Translations under genes and position numbers: made by a program
Notes under the pieces: model-generated
What the model saw: only the letters and a program-made list of their open reading frames with translations
The model's database searches: none
Told to the model about the DNA's origin: nothing
In this document: positions 19,159 through 29,438 of the stretch, in pieces
How the letters are laid out: every line of letters starts with the position of its first letter
How positions within the stretch are numbered: position 1 is the stretch's first letter
Origin: Methylibium sp. Root1272
GTDB taxonomy: Bacteria; Pseudomonadota; Gammaproteobacteria; Burkholderiales; Burkholderiaceae_C
Direction: 5' to 3'
DNA: 64,000 bases
NCBI RefSeq assembly: GCF_001425905.1
Contig: NZ_LMDY01000012.1
Span: 63,734 to 127,733 of the forward strand

Positions 19159-20532
19159 CTAGCGAACAAATCCTTTCATTCCACCACCGCCCATGCGCTT
19201 CATCATCTTCATCATGCCGCCGCCCTTCATCTTCTTCATCATCCCCTGCATCTGCTCGAACTGGTTCAGCAGGCGGTTGACCTCCTGCACCTGAACCCCA
19301 GCGCCGGCGGCGATGCGGCGCTTGCGGCTGGCCTTGAGCAGCTCGGGCTTGCGCCGCTCCAGCGGCGTCATCGAGCGGATGATCCCTTCCATGCGGCGCA
19401 CGTCGCGCTCGGCGCGGTCCATGTCGGCGGCGCCGAGCTGCGGTGTCTTGCCGCCGGTCATCTGTGCGGGCAGCTTGTCGATCAGGCCCGACAGGCCGCC
19501 CATGTTCTTCATCTGCGAGATCTGCGAGAGGAAGTCCTCGAGATCGAATCCCGAGCCCGACTTCACCTTGTCGGCGAGCTTCTGCGCCGCCTGCAGGTCC
19601 ACGCCCTGCTGCACCTGCTCGACCAGCGCCAGGATGTCGCCCATGCCGAGCACCCGCCCGGCGTGGCGCTCGGCATCGAACAACTCCAGGCCGTCGATCT
19701 TCTCGGACACGCCCGCGAACTTGATCGGCGCGCCGGTGACCTGGCGTACGCTCAGCGCAGCGCCGCCGCGCGAGTCGCCGTCCAGCTTGGTCAGCACGAT
19801 GCCGGTCAGCGGCAGCGCCTCCTTGAAGGCCTTGGCGACGTTGATCGCATCCTGGCCCTGCATCGCGTCGACGACGAACAGCGTCTCGATCGGGTTCAGC
19901 GCCGCGTGCAGCGCACGGATCTCGTCCATCATGGCCTCGTCGATCGCCAGGCGACCGGCGGTGTCGACCAGCAGCACGTCGAAGTAGTGCTTCTTCGCGT
20001 AGTCCACTGCGGCCAGCGCGATGTCCACCGGCTTGTCGCTGGCCTGCGACGGAAACCACTCCGCACCCGCCTGCCGGGTCACGGTCTTCAACTGCTCGAT
20101 CGCGGCCGGCCGGTAGACGTCACCCGAGACCGTGAGCACCTTCTTCTTGCGCCCGATCAGGTGCTTGGCGAGCTTGGCCGTCGTCGTGGTCTTGCCGGCA
20201 CCCTGCAGGCCGGCCATCAGGATCACCGCCGGCGGTTGTGTCGCGAGGTTCAGCTCGGCCACGCCGCTGGCGCCCATGGTCGCGGCCAGCTCCTTGTGCA
20301 CCACGCCCACCAGCGCCTGCCCCGGCGACAGCGAGCCGACGACCTCCTGGCCCAGCGCCTTTTCCTTTACGCGGGCGATGAAGTCGCGCACCACCGGCAG
20401 CGCGACGTCGGCCTCCAGCAGCGCCATGCGCACCTCGCGCAGCATGTCCTGCACGTTGTCTTCGGTGATGCGGGCCTGGCCGCGCATGGTCTTGACCAGG
20501 CGGCTCAGGCGTTCGGAAAGGGCGGATGCCAT
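19159..20532 (-). CDS. ffh: Signal recognition particle protein Ffh
   Basis: The 457-residue protein has an N domain starting MASALSERLSRLVKTMRG, a G domain with P-loop GLQGAGKT (108-115), DTAGR and TKLDGDSRGG. The methionine-rich M domain that binds 4.5S RNA and signal peptides ends in Gly/Met repeats (GGGMMKMMKRMGGGGMKGF). A reading frame extends 55 codons further upstream to 20697, but it would overlap the divergent gene and does not resemble Ffh. No clear Shine-Dalgarno precedes the ATG (upstream is CCTCCTCCC). Confidence 0.98.
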   Translation of the reverse strand: MASALSERLSRLVKTMRGQARITEDNVQDMLREVRMALLEADVALPVVRDFIARVKEKALGQEVVGSLSPGQALVGVVHKELAATMGASGVAELNLATQPPAVILMAGLQGAGKTTTTAKLAKHLIGRKKKVLTVSGDVYRPAAIEQLKTVTRQAGAEWFPSQASDKPVDIALAAVDYAKKHYFDVLLVDTAGRLAIDEAMMDEIRALHAALNPIETLFVVDAMQGQDAINVAKAFKEALPLTGIVLTKLDGDSRGGAALSVRQVTGAPIKFAGVSEKIDGLELFDAERHAGRVLGMGDILALVEQVQQGVDLQAAQKLADKVKSGSGFDLEDFLSQISQMKNMGGLSGLIDKLPAQMTGGKTPQLGAADMDRAERDVRRMEGIIRSMTPLERRKPELLKASRKRRIAAGAGVQVQEVNRLLNQFEQMQGMMKKMKGGGMMKMMKRMGGGGMKGFVR

Positions 20533-20638
20533 GGGAGGAGGTCTCGGGTTGGTGCTGGGCTGGGGCGCAGCGCGCAGCGGAGCCGGCCGTTCGGCGCGCA
20601 GCCCCGTGTAGCCAGGGCGCGAACGTACACTGCGCAGC

Positions 20639-21463
20639 ATGATTTTATCGCCCGGCCTCTCCGCTGCGAGCCTGCTGCCGCTGGCCGCGACGAGCATCGT
20701 GGCGCTGCTAGCCTACCTTGTCGCTGCTTTCCGGCGCGAAGCCAGGTGGCTGGGTGTTGCGCTGGCGGTCGGCTGGATCGGTCATGGCCTGGCCATTGGT
20801 CTCCACGCGGCCGGCATCGGCGAGGCGCAGCCTGGCGCTCGCTTCGGTTTCGCGCCCGCGCTGTCGGTGACGCTGTGGCTGGTGCTGGCGGTGTATGCGA
20901 TCGAAAGCCGCTTCGTGCCGCTGGCCGGCGTGCGGCGAACGCTCGCCTTGCTGGGGGCTGCCGCCGTCGTGCTGACCCTCGTGTTTCCCGGCGAACTGCG
21001 ACCGCACGCCGGTTCGCCGTGGGCGCCCCTGCACTGGATCCTCGGCATTGCGTCGTATGGCCTGTTCGGCACCGCGTTGCTGCACGCCGCCCTGCTGCGA
21101 CGTGCGGAGCAGCGCCTGCGCAGCAAGCCGACGGCAGGGGAGGCTCCGCGCGCGTCACCGCCCGGGCTGCCGCTGCTGCGGCTGGAGAAACTGACCTTCC
21201 GCTTCGTGGCGGCCGGCTTCGTGGTGCTGTCGGCCACGCTGCTGCTCGGCTGGTGGTTCTCCTCGCCCTGGCGCTGGGATCACAAGAGCGTGTTCTCCGT
21301 GCTGGCCTGGGGCGTGTTCGCGGCCCTGCTGGCCGGGCGCCGTGCCTTCGGGTGGCGGGGTCGGCTGGCGACGCGCTGGCTCTATGTCGGGGCCGGGTTG
21401 CTGCTGCTCGCCTACGTCGGTTCGCGCTTCGTGCTGGAGGTCGTCCTCCACCGGACGGCCTGA
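20639..21463 (+). CDS. CcsA/YpjD-like cytochrome-assembly family membrane protein
   Basis: The 274-residue protein has about eight transmembrane helices and the family signature WRWDHKSVFSVLAW in the C-terminal half. It belongs to the CcsA/HemX/YpjD superfamily, some of whose members bring haem to cytochrome c. The tryptophan-rich WWD motif of true CcsA is not evident, so it is more like E. coli YpjD, whose function is uncertain. It is divergent from ffh, which is the classical ypjD-ffh neighbourhood, and starts the run leading to pilS-pilR. Confidence 0.85.
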   Translation: MILSPGLSAASLLPLAATSIVALLAYLVAAFRREARWLGVALAVGWIGHGLAIGLHAAGIGEAQPGARFGFAPALSVTLWLVLAVYAIESRFVPLAGVRRTLALLGAAAVVLTLVFPGELRPHAGSPWAPLHWILGIASYGLFGTALLHAALLRRAEQRLRSKPTAGEAPRASPPGLPLLRLEKLTFRFVAAGFVVLSATLLLGWWFSSPWRWDHKSVFSVLAWGVFAALLAGRRAFGWRGRLATRWLYVGAGLLLLAYVGSRFVLEVVLHRTA

Positions 21464-21512
21464 TGGCGGCGGACCACGGCATTTTCCGGTCCTCCTCGGT
21501 ATCGACGCGCAC

Positions 21513-21743
21513 ATGAAGTACCTGGTCCTGCTGCTGGTGATCGTGGCCGTGCTGTGGCTGGCGCGTTCACGGCCGCGCGCGGCACGCCCCGACCCGGCAG
21601 CCGGACCGGATCGCAACGCGCCGCAGGCCATGATCGAGTGCGCCCATTGCGGTGTGCACCTGCCGCGTGCCGAGGCCGTGACCGGTCTGCAGGGCCTCTA
21701 CTGCAGCGACGCCCACCGGCTCGCCCACGGCGACTCGCACTGA
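21513..21743 (+). CDS. Small PP0621-like membrane protein with Cys pair
   Basis: The 76-residue product starts MKYLVLLLVIVAVLWLA with one membrane helix. It ends in a small domain with ECAHCGVHLPRAEA and YCSDAHRLAH, which looks like a compact zinc-binding site (two Cys, then Cys plus His). It matches the PP0621 family found beside pilS in other betaproteobacteria. The stop TGA overlaps the pilS ATG (TGATG), implying translational coupling. The function is unknown. Confidence 0.8.
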   Translation: MKYLVLLLVIVAVLWLARSRPRAARPDPAAGPDRNAPQAMIECAHCGVHLPRAEAVTGLQGLYCSDAHRLAHGDSH

Positions 21744-23617
21744 TGGCGGGCACGACCGGATCGGGCCGCCGCCGAGCCCCTGCGGATGGCGGGGCGTCGT
21801 GGTTCGGATCGATCGAGCTCGGCCTGCCCGGCGACGACGATGCCGCGCAGTCGCGCTTCGACCGCGGCGAGTGGCGCGAGACCGACGCCGCCGATTCGCG
21901 TTTCCTGTCGCGCCAGGCGCGGCGCATCGCCGGATCGGGGCAGAGCGCGGTGTACCGGCTCTACCGTGCTTTCGTCGCCTCTCGGGCGGTGCTCGGGCTC
22001 GCGTTGCTCGCCACCGAGGTGGCCATCACGTGGCTGAGTCCACGGCCGCAGCGCGAACTGGTGCTCTCGCTGTGCTCGCTGTACGCGATGGTCGCGCTCT
22101 TGTTGTGGGTGCTGCCCAACCTGATGGGTCCGATGCAGCCGGCGCTGCAATCGCGCCTGCGACGCCGCCACTGGATGGCGACGATCGGCGTCGACATGCT
22201 GAGCTTCGGCGCTCTGCATCTGCTGGCCGGCGGCGGCGCACTGAACTACTCGGCCCTGCTCGTGCTGCCGGTGCTGATGGCCGGCGTGCTGACGCCCCGT
22301 CTGCAGGCGCTCGGCGTGGCCGCCGGGTGCACCTTGATCTTGCTCGCCGCCGCGGGGCTCAACGTGGACGTGACCGGCGAGGCGACGCTGCAGCTCACGC
22401 AGGCCGGCCTCGCCGGCGTTGGCCTGTTCGTGGTCGGCCTGATGGCGGGCGAGCTGTCGGGCCGGCTGGCGCGCGAGGAGCTGACGGCGCGCGGCAGCCT
22501 CGAGCTGGCGCGGCAGCAGGCGCAACTCAACCGCCTGGTGCTCGAGGAGATGCAGGATGGCGTGATGGTCGTCGACCGCCGCGGCCGGGTGCGTGCCGCC
22601 AACCCGGCCGCGCGCCACCTGCTCGACGAGCCACTGATCAGTGCGGCCGACAGCTTCTCGCTGACCGGCGTGCCGGCCTGGCAGCCGTTGGTGAGAGCGG
22701 TGGACCGGGCCTTCGGCGAAGGCCACTGGCCCGAGGGGGGGCGCGACGTGGTGTTGCCCCGGGTGGCCTCCAGCGACACGGGCCCGCGCCAGCTGCGCCT
22801 GCGCGTGCGCTTCACACGGCGTCGCGAGACCGGGGCACCGGAGGACTACTGCGTGCTCTTCCTCGAGGACCTGCGCACGGTGCAGGCTCGCGTCCGCCAG
22901 GAAAAGCTGGCGGCGATGGGTCGCGTATCGGCCGGGATCGCGCACGAGATCCGCAACCCGCTGGCGGCGATCATGCAGGCCAACGCGCTGCTGGCCGAAG
23001 ACGCCAGCACTGCGCAACAGGTGCAGCTCACGCGCATGGTGGGCGAGAACGCCGAACGCCTCAAGCGCATCGTCGACGACGTGATGGAGGTCGCGCCGGG
23101 CCTGCTGCCCGAGCCGGTGCCGCTCGACGCGAGCCTGCAGGTCGCCACCATCTGCGGCGAATGGGCGCGCACCGCGGGCCTGGCGATCGGGGCCGACAGC
23201 GTGCTGCGGGTCGACCTGCCGAGCGAGCCGCTCGGCGTGGTGTTCGATGGCGAGCACCTGCGCCGCGTGCTGGTGAACCTGCTCGACAACGCGCTGCGGC
23301 ACGGGAGCCGCACGGCCGGGGCGGTGCTGCTGCGTCTGGCCGTGACGAGCGACAGCCGGGTCCTTCTCACGGTGGCGAGCGACGGCGAGCAGATCGCGCC
23401 GGAGGTCGAGCGCTACCTGTTCGAGCCCTTCTTCTCGACGCGCAGCCGCGGCACCGGACTGGGACTGTATATTTGTCGCGAGCTGTGCGAGCGCTACGGC
23501 GCCAGCATCGAGTACGGCTCGCGCGGCGCGCCGGAGCGCCACCGCAACGTGTTCTCCGTCGCCATGCGGCGCACGCTGCTTCCGGACAGCGACTCCCGGC
23601 TTCACTTCAGCGCATGA
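21743..23617 (+). CDS. pilS: Sensor histidine kinase PilS (type IV pilus regulation)
   Basis: The 624-residue kinase has a non-hydrophobic N-terminal 90 residues and six hydrophobic segments (about 85-250). A PAS-like domain (about 270-380; LEEMQDGVMVVDRRGRVRAAN) precedes a HisKA domain with His401 in AHEIRNPLAAIMQA. The HATPase has N-box NLLDNALRHGS and G-box TGLGLYICREL. In Pseudomonas PilS senses pilin levels and phosphorylates PilR. It is directly followed by pilR. Confidence 0.93.
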   Translation: MAGTTGSGRRRAPADGGASWFGSIELGLPGDDDAAQSRFDRGEWRETDAADSRFLSRQARRIAGSGQSAVYRLYRAFVASRAVLGLALLATEVAITWLSPRPQRELVLSLCSLYAMVALLLWVLPNLMGPMQPALQSRLRRRHWMATIGVDMLSFGALHLLAGGGALNYSALLVLPVLMAGVLTPRLQALGVAAGCTLILLAAAGLNVDVTGEATLQLTQAGLAGVGLFVVGLMAGELSGRLAREELTARGSLELARQQAQLNRLVLEEMQDGVMVVDRRGRVRAANPAARHLLDEPLISAADSFSLTGVPAWQPLVRAVDRAFGEGHWPEGGRDVVLPRVASSDTGPRQLRLRVRFTRRRETGAPEDYCVLFLEDLRTVQARVRQEKLAAMGRVSAGIAHEIRNPLAAIMQANALLAEDASTAQQVQLTRMVGENAERLKRIVDDVMEVAPGLLPEPVPLDASLQVATICGEWARTAGLAIGADSVLRVDLPSEPLGVVFDGEHLRRVLVNLLDNALRHGSRTAGAVLLRLAVTSDSRVLLTVASDGEQIAPEVERYLFEPFFSTRSRGTGLGLYICRELCERYGASIEYGSRGAPERHRNVFSVAMRRTLLPDSDSRLHFSA

Positions 23618-23699
23618 GACCTTCAGTGCCCAGCGATTCCAGCCCTTCGGCGGGATGTGACCGGCCGGTGCGGCGGTGCCCCGCAGCAAGAGTGAAACC

Positions 23700-25309
<1,610 letters not shown>

Positions 25310-25313
<4 letters not shown>

Positions 25314-25900
25314 GCCTGCAGGCGGCACACTGGCAGGACGGTTGGTGGTCGGCCGCGCGCCGCGTCGATTCCCCCAACCACGGGCCGCGACCGGAGGGCA
25401 CCGAGGTCACGCTGGCGCTGATCCATTCGATCAGCCTGCCGCCGGGCAGCTATGGCGGCGACGCGATCGAGCGGCTGTTCACCAACACGCTCGACTGGGA
25501 CGCGCACCCCTACTTCCAGCAGATCCGTGGCCTCGAGGTCTCATCGCATTTCGTCGTGCGGCGCGACGGCGAACTGCTGCAGTTCGTGCCGACCGCGCGG
25601 CGCGCCTGGCACGCCGGCCGCTCGGCGTGGCGCGGCCGCGAGAACTGCAACGACTATTCGATCGGCATCGAGCTCGAAGGCCTGGAAGGCGAGCGCTTCG
25701 AGCCGCCGCAGTACGAGCGCCTGGCCGAACTGCTGCGTGCGCTCGCGCAGCAGCACCCGCTGCGCGACGTGGCCGGGCACGAGCATGTCGCGCCCGGACG
25801 CAAGCTCGATCCTGGCGCCGGCTTCGAGTGGGCGCGACTGCAGTCGCTGACGGCATGGCCGGATCGGTACTTTCCCAAGGGTGTGCTGGCCGCGCGCTGA
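25310..25900 (+). CDS. ampD: 1,6-anhydro-N-acetylmuramyl-L-alanine amidase AmpD
   Basis: This cytoplasmic zinc amidase of cell-wall recycling has 196 residues. Zinc ligands are visible as His39 (ALIHSISL), His157 (VAGHEHVAPG) and Asp167 (GRKLDPG), with the AmpD-typical Lys165 and Glu121. It lacks a signal peptide, as expected for AmpD rather than AmiD. The GTG start overlaps the pilR stop (GTGA). pilS-pilR-ampD is a recurrent order in Burkholderiales. Confidence 0.95.
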
Positions 25901-26387
25901 GCAGGTTCAGGCATCTCGCCGGGCGAAGGCAGATTCCATGCGGCCTCGCAGCCGCTTTTCATGGTGAAGGCACGTCGCGCGCGGCCCCGGTCGCGGCGCG
26001 CGAGCGCTGATGCGGCCTGCCTCGGAGATGCCTGGACGGACCATCACGTTTCAAGTCGTGACACGCTAGATATAGTGCTTGTAGAGGCGGCAAGCGCTAG
26101 ATATAGTGTGCTGATGCCTTCCCGTCTTGCCTGAGCCGAGCACGTCCGGGGTCGCTTTCGCGTGAACATCGACCTCGTCGCCGCCCCGTCCGGGTGGCGT
26201 TGCACAGCCCGGCGCTGCGTCTGCTCCGATCGTCCCGCTGTCACGACGGCGATCGGCAGTTCATGGCGCACCGTGTCCCGTACACGTTGGCACCTCGAAG
26301 GCTGAACCCAGGCGATCACCCGCAGTCGAACCCCTTGCGCCGGCCCGTCGCAAACACCGTCATCTCATAAGAACCGAAAGGGACCTC
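25901..26387. other. 487-base intergenic region upstream of nrdA
   Basis: No coding sequence is credible here. It holds a widely spaced 10-bp inverted repeat (CAGGCATCTC at 25908-25917, GAGATGCCTG at 26025-26034), two NrdR boxes with an embedded promoter (26061-26110), and then a leader of about 270 bases to the nrdA ATG in which I see no strong hairpin or known riboswitch. Confidence 0.7.
26061..26110 (+). promoter_or_regulatory. Two NrdR boxes overlapping the nrdA promoter
   Basis: The same 14-mer, CGCTAGATATAGTG, occurs at 26064-26077 and 26095-26108, 31 bases apart (three helical turns). It is an imperfect palindrome matching the NrdR operator (consensus-like ACACTATATATAGTGT). NrdR is the ATP/dATP-sensing repressor of ribonucleotide reductase genes and binds such paired sites. 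Between and within the boxes, TTGTAG (26079-26084) and TATAGT (26102-26107) with a 17-base spacer form a promoter. Repressor binding would block polymerase. nrdR itself is not in this window. Confidence 0.85.
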
Positions 26388-29303
26388 ATGCAATCCATCA
26401 GCTCCAGCGTTCCGGCCGCCGCTCTTGCCGGCGGTGCGCTCGCCGCCACCGCAGTTTCGCGGGCGGCTCCCGGCAGCTCGGCCTATGCCGGCTACCAGAT
26501 CATCCGGCGCAACGGAGCGGTGGTGGCGTTCGAGCCGAACAAGATCGCCGTGGCCTTGATGAAGGCCTTCCTGGCCGTGCACGGCACCCAGGGCGCGGCC
26601 TCGGCCAGCGTGCGCGAGATGGTCGATGGCCTGACCGAATCGGTGGTGCGCGCGCTGCTGCGTTCGCGCCCGGGCGGCGGCACCTTCCACATCGAGGACA
26701 TCCAGGACGCGGTGGAACTCGGGCTGATGCGCGGCGGGCACCACGAGATCGCCCGCGCCTATGTGCTGTACCGCGAGCGCCGCGCTCAGGAGCGTGCGAA
26801 GCAGGGCGCCGCGCCTACAGCGCCGGCCGTCGCGCTGCACGTGATCGATCGCGGCCAGCGCGTGCCGCTCGACACCGGTCGACTGCAGGCCCTGGTGGAA
26901 TCGGCCTGCGCCAACCTCGGCAGCGAGGTGCAGGCTGCGCCGATCCTCGCCGAGACCCAGCGCAACCTGTACGACGGCGTGCCGATCGACGAGGTCTACA
27001 AGGCCGCGATCCTGGCCGCCCGCACGCTGATCGAGAAGGACCCGGCCTACACGCGGGCGACCGCGCGGTTGCTGCTACACACCATCCGCCGCGAGATCCT
27101 CGGCGGCGAGGTGCTGCACGAGGAGATGCAGCAGCGCTATGCCGACTACTTCCCGGGCTTCATCAAGCAGGGCGTCGAGGCTGAACTGCTCGACGAGCGG
27201 CTGATGCAGTACGACCTGCGCCGTCTGGGTGAGGCGCTCAAGGCCGACCGCGATCTGCAGTTCGACTACCTCGGCCTGCAGACGCTGTACGACCGCTACT
27301 TCCTGCACGTTCGCAAGGCGCGCATCGAGCTGCCGCAGGCCTTCTTCATGCGCGTGGCCATGGGCCTGGCGCTGAACGAGGTGGACCGCGAGGCGCGGGC
27401 GATCGAGTTCTACGAGGTGCTGTCGAGCTTCGACTTCATGTCGAGCACGCCGACGCTGTTCAACAGCGGCACGCGCCGCTCGCAGCTGTCGAGCTGCTAC
27501 CTCACGACCGTGGCCGACGACCTGGACGGCATCTACGAGGCGATCAAGGAGAACGCGCTGCTCTCCAAGTTCGCCGGCGGCCTCGGCAACGACTGGACGC
27601 CGGTGCGTGCGCTCGGTAGCCACATCAAGGGCACCAACGGCGAGTCGCAGGGTGTCGTGCCTTTCCTGAAGGTGGTCAACGACACTGCGGTGGCGGTCAA
27701 CCAGGGCGGCAAGCGCAAGGGGGCGGTCTGCGCCTACCTGGAAACCTGGCACCTCGACATCGAGGAGTTCCTGGAACTGCGCAAGAACACCGGCGACGAC
27801 CGTCGTCGCACGCACGACATGAACACCGCGAACTGGATTCCCGATCTGTTCATGCGGCGCGTCATTGAAGGCGGCGACTGGACGCTGTTCTCGCCGTCCA
27901 CCTGCCCGGACCTGCACGACAAGTTCGGCATCGCCTTCGAGCAGGCCTACACCGCCTACGAACAGAAGGCCGATCGGGGCGAGCTCAAGCTCTACAAGCG
28001 CGTGCAGGCCAGGGACCTGTGGCGCAAGATGCTGTCGATGCTGTTCGAGACCGGGCATCCCTGGATCACGTTCAAGGATGCCTGCAACGTCCGCTCGCCA
28101 CAGCAGCACGTCGGCGTGGTGCACTCGTCCAACCTGTGCACCGAGATCACGCTCAACACCAACGGCAGCGAGATCGCGGTCTGCAACCTCGGCTCGGTCA
28201 ACCTCGCCCAGCATCTGGTGCACGGCGCCGATGGCCTGGAGATCGACCACGCCAAGCTGAGGAAGACGGTGTCGACGGCGATGCGCATGCTCGACAACGT
28301 GATCGACATCAACTACTACGCGGTCAAGAAGGCGCGCGACTCCAACCTGCGCCACCGTCCGGTCGGCCTGGGCGTGATGGGCTTCCAGGACAGCCTCTAC
28401 CAGCTGCGCATTGCCTACGCTTCGCAGCAGGCGGTCGAGTACGCTGACCGTTCGATGGAGGCGGTCTGCTTCCACGCCTACTGGGCTTCGACCGAGCTGG
28501 CCGAGGAGCGCGGTCGCTACTCCAGCTACAAGGGTTCGCTGTGGGATCGCGGCATCCTTCCGATCGACAGCCTGGATCTGCTGGCCGAGCAACGTGGTGG
28601 TTACGTCGACGTCGACCGTTCCACTTCGCTCGACTGGGACGCGCTGCGCGCGCGCATGCAGCAGCACGGCATGCGCAACTCCAACTGCGTGGCGATCGCA
28701 CCGACCGCGACCATCTCCAACATCATCGGCGTGGACGCATCGATCGAGCCGTCGTTCAGCAACCTGTCGGTCAAGTCCAACCTGTCGGGCGAGTTCACCG
28801 TCATCAACGAATACCTGGTGCGCGACCTGAAGAAGCTCGGCCTGTGGGACGACGTGATGGTGATGGACCTCAAGCACTTCGACGGTTCGCTGCGTCGCAT
28901 CGACCGCGTGCCCGAGGAACTGAAGTCGCTCTACGCCACGGCCTTCGAGGTCGAACCGACCTGGCTGGTCGAGGCGGCGGCGCGCCGCCAGAAGTGGATC
29001 GACCAGGCGCAGAGCCTCAACATCTACATGGCAGGCGCATCCGGCAAGAAGCTCGACGACACCTACAAGCTCGCGTGGCAGCGTGGCCTGAAGACCACCT
29101 ACTACCTGCGCACGGTGGGTGCGACGCACGCCGAGAAATCGACGGTGAAGGCGGGTCACATGAACGCCGTGTCGAGCGGCAGCAGCGGTGTCGATGCTGT
29201 TGCGGCCGCTGCACAAGCGCAGTTCGATGCCGCGAGCAACGTGCCCGCCACCGACATGAAGTTCTGCGCGATCGACGACCCGACGTGCGAGGCCTGTCAG
29301 TGA
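26388..29303 (+). CDS. nrdA: Class Ia ribonucleoside-diphosphate reductase large subunit NrdA
   Basis: The 971-residue R1 subunit is about 200 longer than E. coli NrdA. The extra N-terminal part contains an ATP-cone (YQIIRRNGAVVAFEPNKI, about residues 40-140) and a second cone-like segment (about 145-235). The active site retains the redox pair Cys370 (LSSCYLTT) and Cys599 (AVCNLGSVNL), the thiyl Cys584 (SNLCTEI), and the C-terminal shuttle pair Cys967/Cys970 (CEACQ). It reduces NDPs to dNDPs with NrdB. The ATG at 26388 has GAAAGGGA upstream. Regulation by NrdR is predicted from the operator pair upstream. Confidence 0.97.
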   Translation: MQSISSSVPAAALAGGALAATAVSRAAPGSSAYAGYQIIRRNGAVVAFEPNKIAVALMKAFLAVHGTQGAASASVREMVDGLTESVVRALLRSRPGGGTFHIEDIQDAVELGLMRGGHHEIARAYVLYRERRAQERAKQGAAPTAPAVALHVIDRGQRVPLDTGRLQALVESACANLGSEVQAAPILAETQRNLYDGVPIDEVYKAAILAARTLIEKDPAYTRATARLLLHTIRREILGGEVLHEEMQQRYADYFPGFIKQGVEAELLDERLMQYDLRRLGEALKADRDLQFDYLGLQTLYDRYFLHVRKARIELPQAFFMRVAMGLALNEVDREARAIEFYEVLSSFDFMSSTPTLFNSGTRRSQLSSCYLTTVADDLDGIYEAIKENALLSKFAGGLGNDWTPVRALGSHIKGTNGESQGVVPFLKVVNDTAVAVNQGGKRKGAVCAYLETWHLDIEEFLELRKNTGDDRRRTHDMNTANWIPDLFMRRVIEGGDWTLFSPSTCPDLHDKFGIAFEQAYTAYEQKADRGELKLYKRVQARDLWRKMLSMLFETGHPWITFKDACNVRSPQQHVGVVHSSNLCTEITLNTNGSEIAVCNLGSVNLAQHLVHGADGLEIDHAKLRKTVSTAMRMLDNVIDINYYAVKKARDSNLRHRPVGLGVMGFQDSLYQLRIAYASQQAVEYADRSMEAVCFHAYWASTELAEERGRYSSYKGSLWDRGILPIDSLDLLAEQRGGYVDVDRSTSLDWDALRARMQQHGMRNSNCVAIAPTATISNIIGVDASIEPSFSNLSVKSNLSGEFTVINEYLVRDLKKLGLWDDVMVMDLKHFDGSLRRIDRVPEELKSLYATAFEVEPTWLVEAAARRQKWIDQAQSLNIYMAGASGKKLDDTYKLAWQRGLKTTYYLRTVGATHAEKSTVKAGHMNAVSSGSSGVDAVAAAAQAQFDAASNVPATDMKFCAIDDPTCEACQ

Positions 29304-29388
29304 TTCGCTAGTGCGTGTCGTGCGGTCGTGGTCGCTCGCAAGCGATGCACGACCGCAACAACTTCAGCGCTTCGATGTCAACAAGTGC

Positions 29389-29417
29389 TTGGTGTTTGAA
29401 CACAACACTCCGATAAT
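29389..29417 (+). promoter_or_regulatory. Possible promoter upstream of nrdB
   Basis: TTGGTG (29389-29394) and GATAAT (29412-29417) have a 17-base spacer in the 135-base nrdA-nrdB gap, predicting a short leader before the nrdB ribosome site TAGGAAG. No NrdR box is visible here, so any transcript from it would escape the nrdA operator. Confidence 0.4.
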
Positions 29418-29438
29418 TCAGTTCATAGGAAGTACACC

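Noticed and set aside
20533-20697. 55-codon upstream extension of ffh
   Set aside because: It is low-complexity, unlike Ffh, and overlaps the start of the divergent membrane protein gene.
26120-26387. Riboswitch in the long nrdA leader
   Set aside because: I could not recognise a cobalamin box or any other conserved riboswitch core.
27075-29216. 713-codon open frame antisense to nrdA
   Set aside because: Very high GC content leaves antisense frames open; its Val/Leu/His/Arg-rich composition matches no protein and nrdA is unambiguous.
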